Below are positions 35,640 through 48,214 of a DNA stretch of 64,000 nucleotides, one piece after another; the stretch's first letter is position 1; each line of letters begins with the position of its first letter. Source of the DNA: Rotaria sordida (taxonomy: Eukaryota > Rotifera > Eurotatoria > Philodinida > Philodinidae); contig CAJNOL010000578.1 of assembly GCA_905250125.1 (NCBI GenBank), positions 57,780 to 121,779 on the forward strand, written 5' to 3'. Under the pieces are notes generated by a model. The model had not been told where the DNA came from. It did no database searches and saw nothing but the letters and a program-made list of their open reading frames with translations. Both the position numbers and the translations under genes were made by a program.

Positions 35640-37335
35640 CATGTGCTATCCATCTAAATAACTTGTTTAGAAATAGTGGAGGTAAGACCTCTAACTACGT
35701 CTTTGACAATTTTCTCACCGTCAGATGAACTTTTCTTTTGGTGATGAAAACAAACGATCGTGGAGCACGCACGGGTTCTCGCTAGTCTCGCATATATTGC
35801 TTCAATCTTGCTCATGGCAACTCCACTGGATTGAACAAACAATGTTTAACGGGCAAGCTATAAATACTTATTTCAAGATTAAAAGAAGATATAAGATTAA
35901 CAACTAACTGTAAAATATCAAAATTGTATTGTTTTGCTGCCTCATCGATTTCATATAGTTTTTCGGGTAGATTTTTCAAAGCAACCTCAAGTAATTCAGC
36001 TTTGACAGTTTTTGTAGGAACAATTATATTATGACCATTGAGCCATTGTATAATGGTTTCTTTGCGTCATGATTTTTTTGGCGGCATTGTGCCATCTGTA
36101 AGTCGATTATGCCATGTGGCATTATCGATGACCAAAACAATTTGTCCATGTTCCTCTAAGCTTGAATATAACAATAGAAATAACAAGAAACAGATATTAC
36201 CAAGTTCTTTTCGAAGAACTGAAGCAGTAGGATCAATCCACTCCAAAAAATGGCGTCAATTCATATGGTGATCTTCCTTACATTAAAATATATCATTGGA
36301 GGATGCATGAAAATCTGAGGTGTCCATCAATGCAGAAATAGCGAGCCGTTGCCCTGTAAAGGAAAAAAGTCATAGGTCATTTTAACGAGAGGAGAAATCA
36401 TACCTTTGGCACTATTCTGTCGTGGATGACCGATACCTGTATCTCTATCGCTCCACACGAAAGTTTTATCTTCGTTCTGATTATACCATGTTTCATCTTG
36501 CCAAAGATAACCGTCTCATTGTTTCTCGATCCATCGATCTTTGCAAAATAACGTGCACGAGCTGCCATGTAGAAGGAAGAATCGAGAGGCACAACAACTT
36601 TTGACGTTCTTTTATATGCAAACCTAATTTATTCATCCAACGCCACAGTGATGACGCCGAACGAATTTGAAAATCAGGATCATTACTCAAAATTCAAGTA
36701 AGAATTTTGTCTGTGGTTGGGTGTATTCGTTTAGCTAACATCAGATGAACATGGAACCTATAAAAAGTCCACATATGTTGAAAAGTCTGTTCTCGTAAAG
36801 TACTCACCTAACATTTTCTTTTTCAGCTTCCATCAAAAGGATAGATGAACGACCAACATGACTATGTTTTTGTGATGGTCTAGCAACAAGTTTGAATATT
36901 GTCGTGGTACTATCCGATGCAGCAGAAGTTGATGATGATGATGATCTTGATCTGGCACGTGAATTTTGAACCCGACAAGTAGCTCAAATCGTCGTATCTT
37001 CTTTGTCTTGCTTTTCTTGATCCCGTTTCTTCTGTAATTCAATCAATTCGTTTTCTTTCTCCAGCAGCTCCCTTTCCTGCTCTCTTATTTTTCACTTTAA
37101 TCTTTCAACTGATTTCATTAAAATACTAAGAATAGATTTAATACGATCATTCATGTTATTCAGTGGAATTAAACAACCACTCTTTTCACGTTCTACAAAT
37201 TTGATCGCATTAAATATTATTTGCTTCGTGTTCTGTGAGAAATCATGAACTGTTGGCATCTTATCGACTAGTGAACTTCGTCTGAAATGTCTAATGCAGA
37301 ACATCTCTTTTGTTTTCGTCGAATTACGCAATAGA
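35640..37335 (-). pseudogene. IS630/Tc1-type transposase relic of the 5-kb element
   Basis: Read leftward from about 37330: MPTVHDFSQNTKQIIFNAIK and EREKSGCLIPLNNMNDRIKS, the N-terminal DNA-binding region. Next is a coiled coil (EQERELLEKENELIELQKK), a Ser-rich linker, and a split catalytic region. Around 36130-36170 GQIVLVIDNATWHN gives the second catalytic block (DNAxxH). Then DGTMPPKKS, a TGA stop, and KETIIQWLNGHNIIVPTKTVKAELLEVALKN follow. The segment HFLEWIDPTASVLRKELGN precedes the DNA block. Stops and shifts between blocks mean no functional protein. The frame at 35654-35842 may be the C-terminal tail or a separate piece. Confidence 0.7.
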
Positions 37336-37752
37336 AATTGTTATACTTTTTTCTCCTTTTCTTTGTTATTTCGATTCCGATTTAAAAAAAACAAAAAATG
37401 TGCTTCTCTCTCACTTTCTTATTTCATTCTATACCTTCTCCTTATATGCAGCATAAAAATACCATAAAATGAAGGGGAAGAATACCAATAACATGATACG
37501 ATGATAGTATTGAAGAACAGAGAGAACCTGCTTATGTCAGGAGATATCTCTGCTGACATAACAGAAATATCGATTGATACGTCAAACTCAGTGAGAAGGA
37601 AAAAAATTGTCTCTTTCCTGTAATTAACTCGTGTTTTTATCCGTACGTTAAGGACAACTTTTTCTAGATGACACGCTGTCAGTGAAAACTAGACTGAAAA
37701 AAAAATTTTTATGTGATTCTGATATTAAAATCGATGTGCCTCTAGTTTAATC

Positions 37753-38327
37753 AAACATACTAAAAAGATATTTATCATGCAAGAGTCTATTGTGCCATTA
37801 TACTTTGCGACTAGAATACACGATTGATGATGTAATATAATTAGCACTGCTTTTACATAACAAAGAATAATTTTGTTATAATATGAACACTTTTCATTCT
37901 ATTCAAAATAGTCGAAAATCTAACTATTCATTAATAGACATAGAATTATTGAAACTTGAAAAACTTTCACGAAAGGTTGTTTCAAGCATTTTTGACGATC
38001 ATTGTTGAGTGTATGTTTTTTAAATGATACAAAATAAAAATTTCGGATTTATGTAGAGTTACAGATTTTGAATAGGCAAATCTAACGCACCTCTTATAAT
38101 TGAAATTCTATACATTTTTCAAAGCACTTTAATGGTTTCTTTGAATTTCACTGACTGCTCATCAGATTTATGAGCTAATTTTATTAATTAGTATATAGAA
38201 AGATGCAGAATGTCAGCCTCTTTCTAATGGTGAAAACAGCAGACGGATAGCTCTTTCTGTAGAAGAGTTATCCGAAAAACAACCATCCGCCTTTTATTTT
38301 GAAATGGACATTAGTTGCCAAGGTCTG
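37753..38327 (-). repeat. right TIR of the 5-kb transposon
   Basis: This is the reverse complement of the left arm, with an extra segment at about 38135-38255 that the left arm does not have. The distal 60 bp (38255-38320) match the left tip again with several differences, so the extra segment is either an insertion here or a deletion on the left. Confidence 0.85.
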
Positions 38328-38329
38328 TA

Positions 38330-40905
38330 ATGGGGATCTGCATTGTTGTGGTCTATAATGAAGAGAGAGTGTGAAGGTGGGTAGAGTTGTAAAAACTTCG
38401 GCTTAAAACTTACACTCATTATGTTCTTTGAAAATAAATGTTAGTTCCACAAAATCAAGAAAGTTTGATAATTATAATTTGCTCCCATAAAATAACAAAT
38501 TTTATCGATGCCATAGCTTTCTGTGCGAATATTCGTTAAAGTTACCGAACTTAGAAGTTCAATTCGCTGTACTGGTAATTATATCATAGATAGAATCAAT
38601 CTAGATTTTTTATCACCTCTATTAATATAGAGCCGGTCGGCATACCGATTCGATTGATCTATTCCTACACGATCGGTTCACTTGAGAAAGACCGATTGAA
38701 AATTGATTAAAGAGTAAAAGATACACTTCCATATGAGTTGATTAGTTGAAGTGCGGAAGTATTTGCAAGAGAGAACCTGGAAAACGAATAGCATATAGTG
38801 AGAGTCAATCAATGCACTAATCTATCAGCAGATCGATCGGTCCTAAATCCACATCGATACTGATTTCATACATTGATTATATTACCATTTTCGTCATACT
38901 GCAGATTGTTTCTATCGTTCAACTCGTAGTTCAATAAAAACAATGAAAATGAACACATAAATGATGCGACAAACGACGACGAGCTCTAGTAGAGATCAAC
39001 ATAACTTTCTGCCACATGTGATGTCTTTGTTTCGTTTTTTTTCATAATAACTCAATTACTTTTTGTGAGATACTCGAAAAGAAAGTATATATGCTCACTG
39101 CTAAAATACTATTAATATCTAGTATCAGTTTCTTTTCAACTGTAACTTGATCAAAGGTTTTCTCAAAAATATCGATTTTTAGTCGAAATAAATTCGAAGA
39201 ACTGTAAAAATAAGAAAAGCTTTATTGGCAATATGTCCAAGATTGGAGTTCGTATAAATTGACAATAGATTTCATTTTCGAGTTTATGTGTGTCAAAGTC
39301 TATGATGTTGTGTCGTTAAAGTATTTGTCATGTTCTAACTGGGAGGGAGTCCAAAAGTCTTGCTCTACATTTCATCACTATTTTTAGTTTGTGTTTCACA
39401 AAAAGAAATTAACTTGATGCAGTCTTTTATCAAAATAATAGCGTTGTTACATTTTTAAGACAAGCTAGCATAAAACAATAATTATACTTAATCGTGAATA
39501 GGTTTCTGCTCAATGTATTATAAAAATTTTGTGCTTGAAAACATCTAGTTAAAAAGTAAACAAGAATGATTCTTTTCTTCTCGAGAGTAATTGCATGTGG
39601 ATGCTGGTTGAATAGTATGTAACCATGTGGCCTTCTAGAATCAATAAAAGCTGACGGCAACGCATTTAATCGTTGCCATCAACAAATTTTGTCTACACAG
39701 CGTGGGTCGAATAAATAAACAGCGTGCAATAATAACATTTGCATTTTTTCACATCACACATAGAAAAGAGTTTTTTTCATTTTACCTGTAGACAATATCT
39801 AACCCAAAATAAATGCTAAACAAGGACGAAAATTTAATGTTTTTTTTTGTTTCGACAAAATAATAGTAGTCGAAAGCAAATATCTTACTTCTATTTTTCA
39901 TGTTTGTAAAGCACAATCATGTTCACAAAATTTGTTTGATAATCATCGCGTTACTTCGAAGAGATATAAAAACCAAATATGTTTCTTTTCCAACATTATT
40001 TGATTAAGGAGTGCACATAATTCTACTCGTACAATTGGAAAGAATTTCAAGGTAGGAATGTATACACGTAACCCTCATCCTATGAATTCATTGACTTTTT
40101 TCTGAAAGATAGAAAGATGTCACTACACTTAAAAAAAGGAATAGTAGTGTCAAGATCGTCGTACACTCTAAAACAATTTATGTTCGTTACTGAATCTTAA
40201 AATTTTCGTACTTAGCTGCAGAACTCTCATAGGTTTTGAAAAATGACAATCGTTTCGTGCTTTTCATGTCAAACGCTTTTCGGTTCCGAGGAATTTGACG
40301 AGTTTAGTATCGTTTATAGTAATGCATTTATAGGTTTAGAAAAATAATAACGAGTTGCGTACCTTTCATACAAAACCATCACGTCATCTTAGGATAAAAA
40401 AAGTAATATATCTTCCTTACGAAATATCGAATGGATTGGTAAAGCAAGGGATGATTTTGTGTGATTTGTACAGAACCTCTGAAAGTTCTGCCCAATACAA
40501 AAGGGTGCCGTATTTTTTCAAAGAATCTACAGCATCTAGTTGATACAGTGAAAGAATCCTTAATGACTTTACGAAAATTCTTCATATTTCCGTAGAATGT
40601 AAGAGGATATTATATTTTTGTTGCTGAACTATTTCGGTACTTTGAGGAAAGAGAAAGATTTCGTATATTTTATAGAAAACCATTTGTATGAGCAACATAT
40701 CAAAATGTTTCATGTAAACCAATTTGCCTAGATGACAGATAAAAATGGTAACTGTCTCGTTAAAGTCACTTGATATTCTATGATTAGAATGATTTTCCGT
40801 TTATCCATTATTTTTCATCTTACTTTGCTCGCTTCTATAATAAAGAATAAGACCCTTCTCTTGTAGACTAATCTTATGGAGACTGGAAGTCAAGTTGAAC
40901 GTATA
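38330..40905. other. 2.6 kb without a recognised gene
   Basis: Short ORFs on both strands carry no family signature. No long repeat or terminal inverted repeat was found here. It is probably old, decayed repeat DNA between transposons. Confidence 0.5.
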
Positions 40906-40914
40906 CGTACTAGG

Positions 40915-41079
40915 GTGTAGTCATAAAGGCCCAGACCGAAGGGTTCATATATAGGGATATACACTTAAGCACACAATGATAAGGGTATAGGTTCAAGAAT
41001 ATGTGTAGGGCATACAGATAAGTTATATATATATATAAAGACACTGATAAAAGAGTATAGGTGGAAAGATATAGGCATG
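40915..41079. repeat. short-period repeats outside the left fold-back arm
   Basis: Irregular units of about 10-14 bp built on TATA(A/G)GG and GGGCATAC run along this flank. They mirror the units beyond the right arm. Fold-back transposons often carry such direct repeats beside the inverted arms. Confidence 0.5.
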
Positions 41080-41662
41080 AGAATATACTTAGGGCATACC
41101 AAAAGTTCTGGCTACGGCATTTAAAGGATATTTTCGAATAAGGGAAGCTATTAAGAAATAAAAAACTAAATATACCATGTTGTAGAGACTTTTGAAACGC
41201 GTCGAATGGTATATAGTAAACCCTGTTTACATAAAACTTTAAAGGAACTAGGGTCAATTTACTGATAGACGACTACACATCCACACTCAAGCATGATAAG
41301 TTTCTGAATATTGTGGTTCTTGGTGTTAATCGAAAGTATTTGTAAAATATTTTTTCTCACATACGATTTTGTAGAGTTTTTGACGGGCTACAACCTTCTA
41401 TATGTAGCATCTCCGGTCATCTTGTCAGTGTGCGTACGGGCGGATGTGAGCGTGGGTGTGCAGTCGTCTATCAGTAAATTGACTCTAGGTCCTTCAAAGT
41501 CCTATGAAAACAAGATTTACTATTTACCATTCGACGCGCTTCAAAAAGTTCTACAACATGGTATATTTGGTTTTTCATTTCTCAATAGATCCTCTTATCC
41601 GAAAATACCCTTTATACACTGTGGCCAGAACTTTTGGTATGCCATAAGTAGTTATAAGGATA
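41080..41662. repeat. fold-back element, 210-bp inverted arms
   Basis: The reverse complement of about 41080-41285 matches 41451-41662. Shared landmarks are CAGTCGTCTATCAGTAAATTGA, ACCATTCGACGCG, CTACAACATGGTATATTTGG and CCAGAACTTTTGGTATGCC. Identity is about 80-85% over about 205 bp, and the spacer is 165 bp. The two frames through the arms give related peptides only because the DNA is duplicated; I do not read them as a gene. Confidence 0.8.
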
Positions 41663-41913
41663 CACATGTAATGGGATGCGTCTAAGAGTATACTTAAAAA
41701 GGTATACCTCTGACGATACAGGTGTAATGATATACGCATAAAGATACATTTATAATAGTATAAGTCTAAGGATGAAGGCTTACAGATATAGACGCACGAA
41801 TATAGTCATAAGGATATAATCATAAGAGATTAAGTATAGAATTAAGGGGCTATGGATAGGTATAAGACACTGTACATAGTTATAAAGGATTAAGTGTAAG
41901 AATAAGGAATTAA
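41663..41913. repeat. short-period repeats outside the right fold-back arm
   Basis: Units of the type ATAAGGATATA and GTATAAGTCTAAGG recur with variable spacing up to 41,910. They resume after 42,643 (CATAAGGATTGACATATAG), so the array was split by the insertion that follows. Confidence 0.55.
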
Positions 41914-42642
41914 GGGGACCCCCCTCCTCTCCTTTCCGAGATTTCTCGAGAATGGCTCGGTGAAAACTTTTGAAACTTTCAAAGTAGATAGATCTTGATA
42001 AGTAGAATAAAAGTTGTCATAGACTCTAAATTCGCAAATGCTATCTTCAGGGAGATTCTGGGAGGTCAAGGGTCAAAAATGACCTGAAGTTTTTCTCCCT
42101 GCAAACATTCATACTACATTATTTGGGGCTGAATTTTTTTCTGTGGCAACTAGGAACAAATCTGGGTGTCTTTTTTTTCTTTTTGAAAAATATCTTTCCT
42201 GAGGCTTACGAAAAACAAAATAATGAAGGGACTATCAAAAAACCCATGAGAAAAATTTTTTTTTGAAAGGTACTAATTTTGTAAAATCTGCTAGACTTGA
42301 CAGGTACAACATTTTCAAGAGAAAAAAAAACACACACTCCGATTTGATCGAAGTACTTATAAAAAAGTTTGAGCTCAATCAGTCGAACCATCTACGAGAA
42401 AAGGAGGGAAAACTTCAATCTTTCGTTTAAAAAACTGATTTTGAGAAAATCGCAAAGAAAGTTGCACTTTTTAGCTTTTTTAGCATAAAATTGAGATTTT
42501 TTTCGAGTTTCTTATATGCAAATAGATGGTCTGTCCTTCTTGAAATGTACTCATTAGATAGAGGGCATTTAGATCTATATACTAGATGTAAAAAATGAAA
42601 AACGAAAAGACTAGAAATTTTGGATCAGGAAAGGGGGTCCCC
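41914..42642. mobile_element. 729-bp insertion bounded by GGGGACCCCC
   Basis: Both ends, read inward, start GGGGACCCCC and continue with a CT-rich run (TCCTCTCCTTTCC and TTTCCTGATCC). The piece interrupts the short-period array. Flanks are TTAA on the left and TGAA on the right, so a 4-bp TTAA duplication decayed by one base is possible. No transposase is visible; I recognise no family. Confidence 0.5.
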
Positions 42643-43968
42643 TGAAGCGCATAGCCATAAGGATTGACATATAGAAATAAAGTTATAGAGATAAGTAAAT
42701 AAGGTTAATCTCATTGATGTAAGGGTTGGTATGAGACCGTTCGTATGAAACGTTTTCTTCGATTTGGTAAAAAAGTTTGGTGCAAAACTGAACAAAGGCT
42801 TCGAGTTTGTATCCACACGAACAACCTTTTTAGGTTTTGTAAAAATCCTTTTTCTTTTAGAGTGTAGTTATTCGATCGTCAATATTGTAGATCATCGCAC
42901 ACAGAAATTTATATTTTCTTCACAATTTCTTGCAAGACCTGGTCCCGTTTGAAGCTATAAATTCATCTTTGAGTTAGCCGTTCGGAATATTTTTAGGTGT
43001 TGACTCCTTATTGTTTTGTGTTTGTCTTTGATACAAATAAGAAAGTACAAAATCTAATTCCAAACCTTGAGTTGAAATTAGTCGATATAGACAATGAAAA
43101 ATCAAATTGACTAAAGTAGTTTCGATCAGTGTTTCACGCAACTTAAGTGAATACAACAGACATCCAATAACTCGAATCAGAACTTGGCTTCCTGTCACAT
43201 TGCATAACAGGCGATCAACGTTGAAAAATCTAAATTTCCCCTGCATGCGTGTGAAATGAGGAACACTATTGGTACACTTACCACCTTCATTTACAGTACA
43301 CTTCTTTCAAACTCAAGAAACTCTGAACTCCTACTTCATTAGAAACAAAATCATTACAGGATAACCTGGTAAATTTACTCATTTTACACTATTATGATGA
43401 AAATCAATCCACTCTCCAAACTTACCAGGAATTGATCCGACAATTCTCGTTCTTCTTCTGAATTGTTCGTATTTAACTAAAACAACGGCTATTTCTAGAT
43501 TCTATGAGAGTTTATGATGCAAACGAATTAAAAAATAACTCAAAATTTCTATATATTAGAGAAGAGACTTATTTAAACGCTCCATTAGGGTCTACAAGCG
43601 TCTAACACTGTTAACAATGGCATCGGTGTGCTCTAACTCCAACCTCCACCCACACTCACACCCACTCTCACATTCAAATCCACATACATACTCACACCCT
43701 GGTAGATCCTACCGTAACTGGATACAAATTAATAAAAACTGAATTATTTTATAATTCACTTTTTTTGAATTACTTTGTAATTCATTTACGTCATCCAGTA
43801 TTCTATAGTTACAGCTTGAGTGCCACTTCCTCATTGAAGTTAAAGTTTCATTGGTTTTTCCGCGAAATTAATATTCTCTTGAAATTGCTTCTTACCCGAA
43901 ATATCCGGGACAGTTCAAGACAATTCTATGTCTCCTATAGGACATCCTTGTAATCAAGGCTGCTACTA
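42643..43968. other. no gene recognised; C/A-rich patch inside
   Basis: The minus frame at 42974-43246 (90 codons) is the longest ORF, but I see no family or splice support. At about 43620-43690 there is a CA/CCCA-rich patch (CCACCCACACTCACACCCAC) whose complement is GTGGG-rich. Elsewhere nothing is recognised. Confidence 0.5.
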
Positions 43969-44267
43969 GTTCACTTTAGACACATAAAAAACAGGAAAGA
44001 AAATATAGTGGTTAAAAAGACAAGCAATAAAAAGAACAGAACGAAAAGAAAAGAATGATAAAATTACAATGACTTCCATAGATGATGGCGGTACGCGATG
44101 AAAAAAAACGGTAATAGATAGTGTACATATAAAACATGTCACTTCATCTATAGAAGCCATGCATTATTTTATTGTCATTGTCTTTTGTTTTCGTTCTGTT
44201 CTTTTCGTTGGTCGTCTTTCTAAGCAATATATTTTCTTTCCTGTTCTTTCATATGCTTAAAGTGAGC
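43969..44267. mobile_element. 299-bp MITE with long inverted arms
   Basis: From the left, GTTCACTTTA then ACAGGAAAGAAAATATA and AAAAGAACAGAACGAAAA. From the right, read inward, GCTCACTTTA then ACAGGAAAGAAAATATA and AAAAGAACAGAACGAAAA. The arms are about 110 bp each at roughly 80% identity. TA flanks both ends (43967-43968 and 44268-44269). It is non-coding and typical of a Tc1/mariner-derived MITE. Confidence 0.8.
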
Positions 44268-45879
44268 TAATACCCCAAGGCTGAATGCGATTCACCTGAA
44301 AAATTTTACAGGGCAGTAGAGACCAGTATATCATCAACATAAAAATTTAAAAATATTCTCTTCAGCTTACTTTCTGTTTTTACAAAAAACGAAGATTTTT
44401 ACGTATTTCTCAGTGAGTATAAATAGTATGACTCTGAATCAATCAGTTTTTAATCATCGTTCTAGAATATGCCGGTAACGTGAAATTTTGGTTAGACAAG
44501 ATAATAATCTAATAGACCAAGTAACCTATAAGTAATGCATTGCAAACCGACGGCTGAGGTACATCATTTTACTGAAGCTTCACACAAAATGTCACTATTA
44601 GATGAATACTATGTGAGCGACCACTTACTAGATGAAAGATTAGTGTTTGAGTTGTTGATAGGACTACTGTATTCTTGTCTATTTTCCGATTTTTATTTGA
44701 GGTAAAAAGTTGTCCGCTATATTATTGTAGCCCTGAAATAGACTTGAACGACAGTGGAGAAAAACAGTATTTATATAATAGCATACGAAAGGAAATTCAA
44801 AGAAATGCTAACTTTCTTCTTTTTTATTTAATATGTTTTATACAATAAGCATATAAACAAGTTGATATCATTTGTGCATGCCAATTATTCCGAAATGAGT
44901 TTCCACATTTATCATTTTTTAGATTCAACCTCGAAATTTCTGCTTTTTTTTACCTACACAAAAACTATTTTAATACAAATTCGGTAAGTAATGTTTTCTT
45001 CAAATGTACTTTCAAGATGCTTTACTTGAGCGGAAAAATTGTTTCGCGGAGCTGATTTAGTGAAAAAATGTTTCAGTTTTTTGTCGGTTTCATATAATAT
45101 TTGAACCAACCAGATGCGATCGATTGACAATTTTTCTATTGATACAAATGTCGCATGAAGCCTATCTGCTACAAATTTTTCAGATCAGCCGCCAGTCGTT
45201 CATCAATACCATTCACAGCTAGCTGCTCCTAAGCTTATGTCTGCCTCCTCAATTGATCGTTCTCTTCCATTTACAATCTAGCTGATTCACTTCTGGCTTC
45301 TTATGAAATATTGTTGCATTCACAATAGAAGAATTCTCAATAGGAAACTTTAAAGATCAGACTTCGTTGTGAACTAGTTAGTTATTATAGTTTCAATTTT
45401 GCGATCTTTCTGGAAAATCAGCGTTCTATTGAAATTTCTCATAAGCGTAATCTCGGTGGAGTTGCCTCGAAAAATACGAGAGATTTTCTACAACTCCTCC
45501 CTAAAGTACATTTTCGGTAAACCTAGACATGCAGCAAACCCAAACCGCTTGAGTTCGATAAGATTGAGCCCGATTTGCAGTTTGGATTCGAATTCAATTC
45601 GAGTTGGAATTTCCAAAAATCAAATTAGAATCGAGCTCGTGCTCCAGAGGTTTATGTCAAATCGAGTTCGATCGAGCTCAATGGCGGACAAAGAGAAAAC
45701 AGTTATTTTTCTATAAAAAACTGTCAGCACCATTCATATGAAATTAGAATGTGAAACACGTTGTAACTATTGTTGCTACTCACAGGAGATTGTTTTATTT
45801 TATATGTCTTTGAACTCATTTCTCTACTACACGTGGCGCTTTAACTTTACTTTAAAAGCTAAACTTAAAAAATTACCTT
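44268..45879. other. 1.6 kb without a recognised gene
   Basis: The plus-strand frame at 45399-45716 is Arg/Ser-rich with no family resemblance. Repeated TTCGA/GAGCTCG motifs around 45,560-45,680 look like simple repeat decay. Nothing else is recognised. Confidence 0.5.
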
Positions 45880-46109
45880 AAGCTTAAACCGTTAAAGTTG
45901 AAATAACATACTTCAGGTCAAAAAAGTGAGCTCGAAAGTGCATAAACTCGAAATTTCGAGCTCATTTTTATCAGTCCATATTTTACCAATTAAAGTGAGT
46001 CCATGATTTATAGTTTATAGCAAATAGTAGGTCCTCATTAATTGTAGCCTTAAACTGCGAGAATTATATAACTATAAATTAGATAATTAATTAGTACTCA
46101 CTCTAATTA

Positions 46110-46730
46110 GTGCTCAGATAACTAGGAATACCTATAAGTCCTCAAAGGCTATGCAACAGGAGCACGCATAAGTCCTTAAGGGCTATGCTATAGTGGCGCC
46201 CATATGTCCTGAACGGCTATTCTATGGGGTACCCATAAGTCCCAAGGAGTATCCTAAAGAATTACTATAAGTCTTCAAGAGCTATCCTATGGTGGCATCC
46301 AGAGATAGAACTGGGCTGAAATTTTTCAGAATGGACCGAACCAGCCGGTCTATCGGCAACCAACGAGCCTATCGGCAATCAACCAGTCTATTGGTAATGC
46401 ATGATATATCGGTAATTTACAGTACTAGAGAAAGAGTAGTTTAGCTGTGGAAAATGCAGTTTTTCGCGTGACAAACTTGATGTGTCAAGCTGTATCACAT
46501 ACTTGATTTGGAGGTGGAACCAGTCTGAATTTTCGACGACTGGTGCTGGTACCAGTCTGAAAAGGTCAGACAGGTCGATCTACTGGCACTGCACCGGACC
46601 AGATCAGCCGGTAACTGGTGCCGGTTCCATCTCTGGTGGCACCCATACTTCCTCAAGGGCTATTTTATGGTTGGGACATGCATATGTCCACAAGGCCTAT
46701 TCTATAGGGGTACTCATAAGTATGTGTGTG
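46110..46730 (+). repeat. about 40-bp minisatellite, interrupted
   Basis: Units resemble CATAAGTCCTCAAGGGCTAT followed by TCTATGGTGGCACC, with 70-85% identity between copies. Six or so units precede 46,290 and two or more follow 46,630. The middle (46,300-46,630) is a different block rich in ACCAGTC/CCGGT, with short inverted CCGGT motifs. Confidence 0.7.
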
Positions 46731-47119
46731 GAAGCTCCGGTTCAGTTGGTTGACTTGGAGCGGATCAGCCAGCTCTCGCTCACATAAGCTGGAGCTGTCT
46801 ACCAGGTTTTTGATTGAGCTCTCGCGAACTGTGAAGCTGGAGTTATCACCCACCTAATGCTGACTCCATCTTTGACTAAAGAGAAACTCAAGATTTCCAC
46901 AAATTTGCGAACACAATCTCCTCAACGTAATACTAATTCTGAAGTAAAACCACTCCAATACGTGACTCATTTACGTCTAGCTAAGAAAAATAGTCCATTC
47001 TTACTTCCTAAATGAAAACAGAAGTACATGCATCTTATGTTACCCGTACTCGAGTATTTCGTATCACATCCAGCACCAGTTTGTACATGACGTACGAGTA
47101 ACGTTCTTAGCACAGCTTT

Positions 47120-47400
47120 GCAGGTTACGCCTAAAAGTCCTTGAAAAGCTATGACGACTAACGCTAGACATCTCTTGAACAGTTAACGATACCCGCCCCC
47201 CCCCCCCCCCAAACAGCTATTGAAGAGCAACCAGAACTATCCCAAAACAGTTCTTTGAAAAATTAATGATATTAAACCTCTATAGCTCTTGAGGACTTAT
47301 AGTTACTTGATAGGATGGGTCTTGACGACCTACGGTACCCTCATAGAATAGGTCTTGAGAACCTACGGACACCCTCGAATAGCCGTCAAAAATTTACCCA
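47120..47400 (-). repeat. inverted minisatellite copies and 15-base poly-C
   Basis: The complement of the 46.1-46.7 kb unit appears here: AGCTCTTGAGGACTTATAG and AATAGGTCTTGAGAACCTACG. A run of 15 C after CCCG lies at about 47,196-47,210 and could be a site of polymerase slippage or assembly error. Confidence 0.65.
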
Positions 47401-47715
47401 TGGTAACCTTAGGTATTCCTTAGAAAGTTGTGTGTGAGATTTCTATATAACCGTTAAAATGTCAGAAGTACGACCCATACTTGAATAGTAATTAGTTGAG
47501 TAGTAATGAATTAATTATTAACTAATTAGGTAATATGTAATGCTGGTAACCTATGTTCACCTTTGGAAAGATCTGTGTGTGTAAATAATAAAACATGGAT
47601 CTCGAATAAGTGATAAAATGTGGATGCGTAAGTAAACTCGAATTTTCGAGTTTACGTGTCGAGCTCACCTTTTTTTTGACCCATACTTCAAACTTTAACT
47701 TTGAAAACATTAACG

Positions 47716-48214
47716 CTGCAATAATATATTTTTGTCAGTTTTTATATACCACTCTTTGTAGCAGCCGATTACAAAGAATATTGCAAAATTCACCATTTGT
47801 TGTGCTAGATAAATGTTATATCGTATCTAAACTATGATTTCTGATGGAAAGATTCCAAGATGTTACATCGCTCATATTGCAGTCTAAATAAAGAGATGTA
47901 TCAAATTATAGACTTCACATCCTGAAAAATCTGATCCTAATGTTATTAGGCAGAGAATCAGCAATGAGTCCTGATTATTTTTTACAACATTATTTTGTAT
48001 TTTACTACAACTCAATTTTTTCACATCTGGGACTCTCTTAGGTATTGAAAAAAACCTTTTATCCTCATTCTATTAAAAATCTTTTTATTAGCACCATAGA
48101 GTTGATTGCATTCATTGCAAATGTAGAATTTTTTTCAAACGAAGTAAAATAATGAGAAAGATTTCAAGCATTTTCTGAAAGCCCTAAAATTCAATTTATT
48201 ATCTGAAAGTCCAT
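47716..48214. other. no gene recognised
   Basis: AT-rich spacer between two fold-back elements; nothing supportable. Confidence 0.5.

Larger units (their letters stand above)
33368..38327 (-). mobile_element. 5-kb DNA transposon with about 0.5-kb TIRs
   Basis: The left end, from about 33368, and the reverse complement of the right end, back from 38327, match over about 450 bp. The inner 380 bp differ at only about six sites. TA occurs at 33366-33367 and 38328-38329, consistent with a Tc1/mariner/IS630-type insertion, although the outermost 10-14 bp align loosely. The interior carries a minus-strand transposase relic of that superfamily and a nested insertion at 34.1-34.7 kb. The near-identical TIRs suggest recent movement or gene conversion, whereas the transposase is already broken. 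Confidence 0.8.
45880..47715. repeat. large fold-back element with minisatellite inside
   Basis: The outer arms at 45885-45970 and, inverted, about 47635-47715 share GTTAAAGTT, ATACTTCAGG or ATACTTCAAA, GGTCAAAAAA, GTGAGCTCG and TAAACTCGAAA..TTCGAG. Between them tandem units run in one orientation at 46110-46290 and 46635-46720 and in the opposite orientation at 47120-47400. The whole has the build of a fold-back transposon, about 1.8 kb. No transposase is visible. Confidence 0.7.

Noticed and set aside
40910-41685. Two ORFs on opposite strands with similar peptides (YYIPFDAFQKSLQHGIF and YYLPFDALQKVLQHGIF)
   Set aside because: They are the two arms of an inverted repeat. Similarity comes from DNA duplication, and there is no family or splice support.
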